NCBI GenBank assembly: GCA_036745875.1
Contig: DAIOFH010000109.1
Location: 1-13,389, forward strand
Direction: 5' to 3'
Origin: DAIOFH01 sp036745875
GTDB lineage: Bacteria; Planctomycetota; SZUA-567
DNA: 13,389 bases
The first letter of the stretch is position 1, and every line of letters begins with the position of its first letter. The notes under the pieces were generated by a model that saw only the letters and a program-made list of their open reading frames with translations, was not told the origin of the DNA and did not search any database. Position numbers and translations under genes: made by a program. Positions 12,388-13,389 of the stretch are shown one piece after another.

Positions 12388-13389
12388 ATGAAAATTGAAA
12401 AACTTACATCGGAACAAGAGGAAAAACTCAAACTGTACGCCCAAATGGGCATTGAAAAAGGGCTCTCATGCGATCCAATCGATGAAGATGCGGCACGGAC
12501 GTATTCCAAAAAACTCATGGACTGGCTTGGCAGGGATTACGCGGGGACGGTCATCGTCGATAGCCCACTGTCCGCATGTTGTGCGCTTCCGTTTTTGAAA
12601 ATCATCGAAAACACGATATTGCCCGCCAAGCCGGATCAGGTCCAGGATCAGGTCTGGGATCAGGTCCGGGATCAGGTCTGGGATCAGGTCCGGGCTCAGG
12701 TCGGAGATCAGGTCCGGGAACAGGTCTGGGATCAGGTCTTGGGTCAGGTCTGGGGTCAGGTCCGGGATCAGGTCCGGGATCAGGTCTGGGATCAGGTCCA
12801 GGATCAGGTCTTGGATCAGGTCCGGGCTCAGGTCTGGGCTCAGGTCCAGGATCAGGTCCGGGATCAGGTCGGGGGTCAGGTCCGGGCTCAGGTCGGGGAT
12901 CAGGTCCGGGCTCAGGTCTTGGATCAGGTCCGGGATCAGGTCCGGGCTCAGGTCTGGGATCAGGTCGGGGATCAGGTCTGGGATCAGGTCGGGGATCAGG
13001 TCGGGGATCAGGTCTGGGATCAGGTCTGGGAACAGGTCCAGGATCAGGTCCGGGAACAGGTCCAGGATCAGGTCCGGGCTCAGGTCTGGGATCAGGTCTT
13101 GGGTCAGGTCCGGGATCAGGTCTCGGCTCAGGTCCGGGATCAGGTCCAGGCTCAGGTCCGGGATCAGGTCGGGGATCAGGTCCGGGATCAGGTCTCGGCT
13201 CAGGTCTGGGATCAGGTCCAGGCTCAGGTCCGGGATCAGGTCGGGGATCAGGTCCGGGATCAGGTCCGGGCTCAGGTCGGGGATCAGGTCCGGGATCAGG
13301 TCCGGGCTCAGGTCCGGGAACAGGTCTGGGCAGCTTGGCCGTACATGGACGGCCAGTGGTACTCGTATTATGCCGCATGGCACAACTAT
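12388..13389 (+). CDS. tetrapeptide-repeat (XQVX) protein, 3' end beyond window
   Basis: The frame is open from ATG 12388 to the window edge, with AAGGA 5 bases upstream; 334 codons are visible. Residues 1-82 are a non-repeated head (EKLTSEQEEKLKLYAQMGIE, GLSCDPIDEDAARTYSKKL, and VIVDSPLSACCALPFLKIIE). Residues 83-314 are 58 exact tetrapeptides of the form Asp/Ala-Gln-Val-Arg/Trp/Gly. The visible end is an aromatic segment AAWPYMDGQWYSYYAAWHNY. I recall similar head, DQVW-type repeat and aromatic C-terminal organisation in uncharacterised bacterial and phage proteins, some labelled DUF6745, so this frame is chosen over the two open antisense frames. The function is unknown. It is 121 bases after the helicase. 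That gap shows no clear promoter or terminator, only A/T tracts near 12306-12322. Confidence 0.82.
   Translation, partial: MKIEKLTSEQEEKLKLYAQMGIEKGLSCDPIDEDAARTYSKKLMDWLGRDYAGTVIVDSPLSACCALPFLKIIENTILPAKPDQVQDQVWDQVRDQVWDQVRAQVGDQVREQVWDQVLGQVWGQVRDQVRDQVWDQVQDQVLDQVRAQVWAQVQDQVRDQVGGQVRAQVGDQVRAQVLDQVRDQVRAQVWDQVGDQVWDQVGDQVGDQVWDQVWEQVQDQVREQVQDQVRAQVWDQVLGQVRDQVSAQVRDQVQAQVRDQVGDQVRDQVSAQVWDQVQAQVRDQVGDQVRDQVRAQVGDQVRDQVRAQVREQVWAAWPYMDGQWYSYYAAWHNY
12634..13329 (+). repeat. 58 tandem copies of a 12-bp unit, in frame
   Basis: There are 696 bases, exactly 58 units of 12, with no indel. CAGGTC (codons 2 and 3) is identical in all 58. Codon 1 is GAT in 37, GCT in 13, GGT in 4 and GAA in 4. 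Codon 4 is CGG in 23, TGG in 13, GGG or GGA in 9, CAG in 7, TTG in 4 and TCG in 2. Units 43-46 (13138-13185) are identical to units 49-52 (13210-13257), showing a 72-bp higher-order duplication. Copy-number changes would keep the reading frame. Confidence 0.95.

Noticed and set aside
12634..13329. CRISPR array
   Set aside because: The repeat is a 12-bp, in-frame coding unit without unique spacers.
12466..13383. Long antisense ORFs across the repeat (LIPDLSPDL-type and PGPDPRPEP-type repeats)
   Set aside because: A 12-bp unit without stops leaves several frames open. The plus frame has a good ribosome binding site, a non-repeated head and an aromatic continuation, while the antisense frames have no such support.

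Overview
The window is the left end of a temperate phage, or a closely related integrative element, inserted at the 3' end of a chromosomal tRNA-Tyr gene. Three observations support this. The first 55 bases are the 3' part of a tRNA ending in an encoded CCA. A tyrosine-recombinase gene starts right beside it and points at the tRNA. An immunity region, an early operon and a phage recombination/replication cassette then follow in the usual order. The host looks like a bacterium with strong AGGAG-type ribosome binding sites and roughly 50% GC. The sequence alone does not let me name a phylum.

Layout. (1) 1-92: tRNA-Tyr end, presumptive att core and a terminator. (2) 84-3956, minus strand: a lysogeny operon of S24-type repressor, a membrane-anchored DUF4041/T5orf172 protein, and integrase. 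(3) 3957-4189: divergent control region with two operator-like palindromes, a promoter and a possible attenuator leader. (4) 4190-4822: Bro-N family antirepressor-like protein. (5) 4828-5769: a cassette bounded by two copies of a 55-65 bp repeat, holding a second small HTH regulator (minus), its own pair of palindromic operators and a divergent gene of unknown function. (6) 5810-7076: a run of small plus-strand genes, including a 47-residue single-TM protein, a possible ATT-initiated ORF and a ribbon-helix-helix-like protein. Three of these fall below common ORF length cutoffs. (7) 7073-12266: a tightly coupled recombination/replication operon: PD-(D/E)XK exonuclease, Sak4-like ATPase, DUF669 ssDNA-binding-like protein, RusA resolvase, a coiled-coil protein and an SSL2-type helicase with a zinc ribbon. 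(8) 12388 to the window end: an ORF made mostly of 58 perfectly in-register tetrapeptide repeats (X-Gln-Val-X), running off the edge.

How it works together (inference): the S24 repressor holds the rightward promoter off, and SOS-type self-cleavage or the Bro-N protein would relieve this. The early operon then supplies a single-strand annealing type recombination machine. The exonuclease makes ssDNA, the Sak4 and DUF669 proteins handle it, RusA resolves junctions and the helicase remodels forks.

The most unusual items are: the membrane-tethered T5orf172 protein in the lysogenic operon; the 58-unit repeat protein; the repeat-bounded second regulatory cassette; the mutually exclusive RNA structures before the antirepressor; and SSB-like C-terminal tails on two proteins of the recombination operon.
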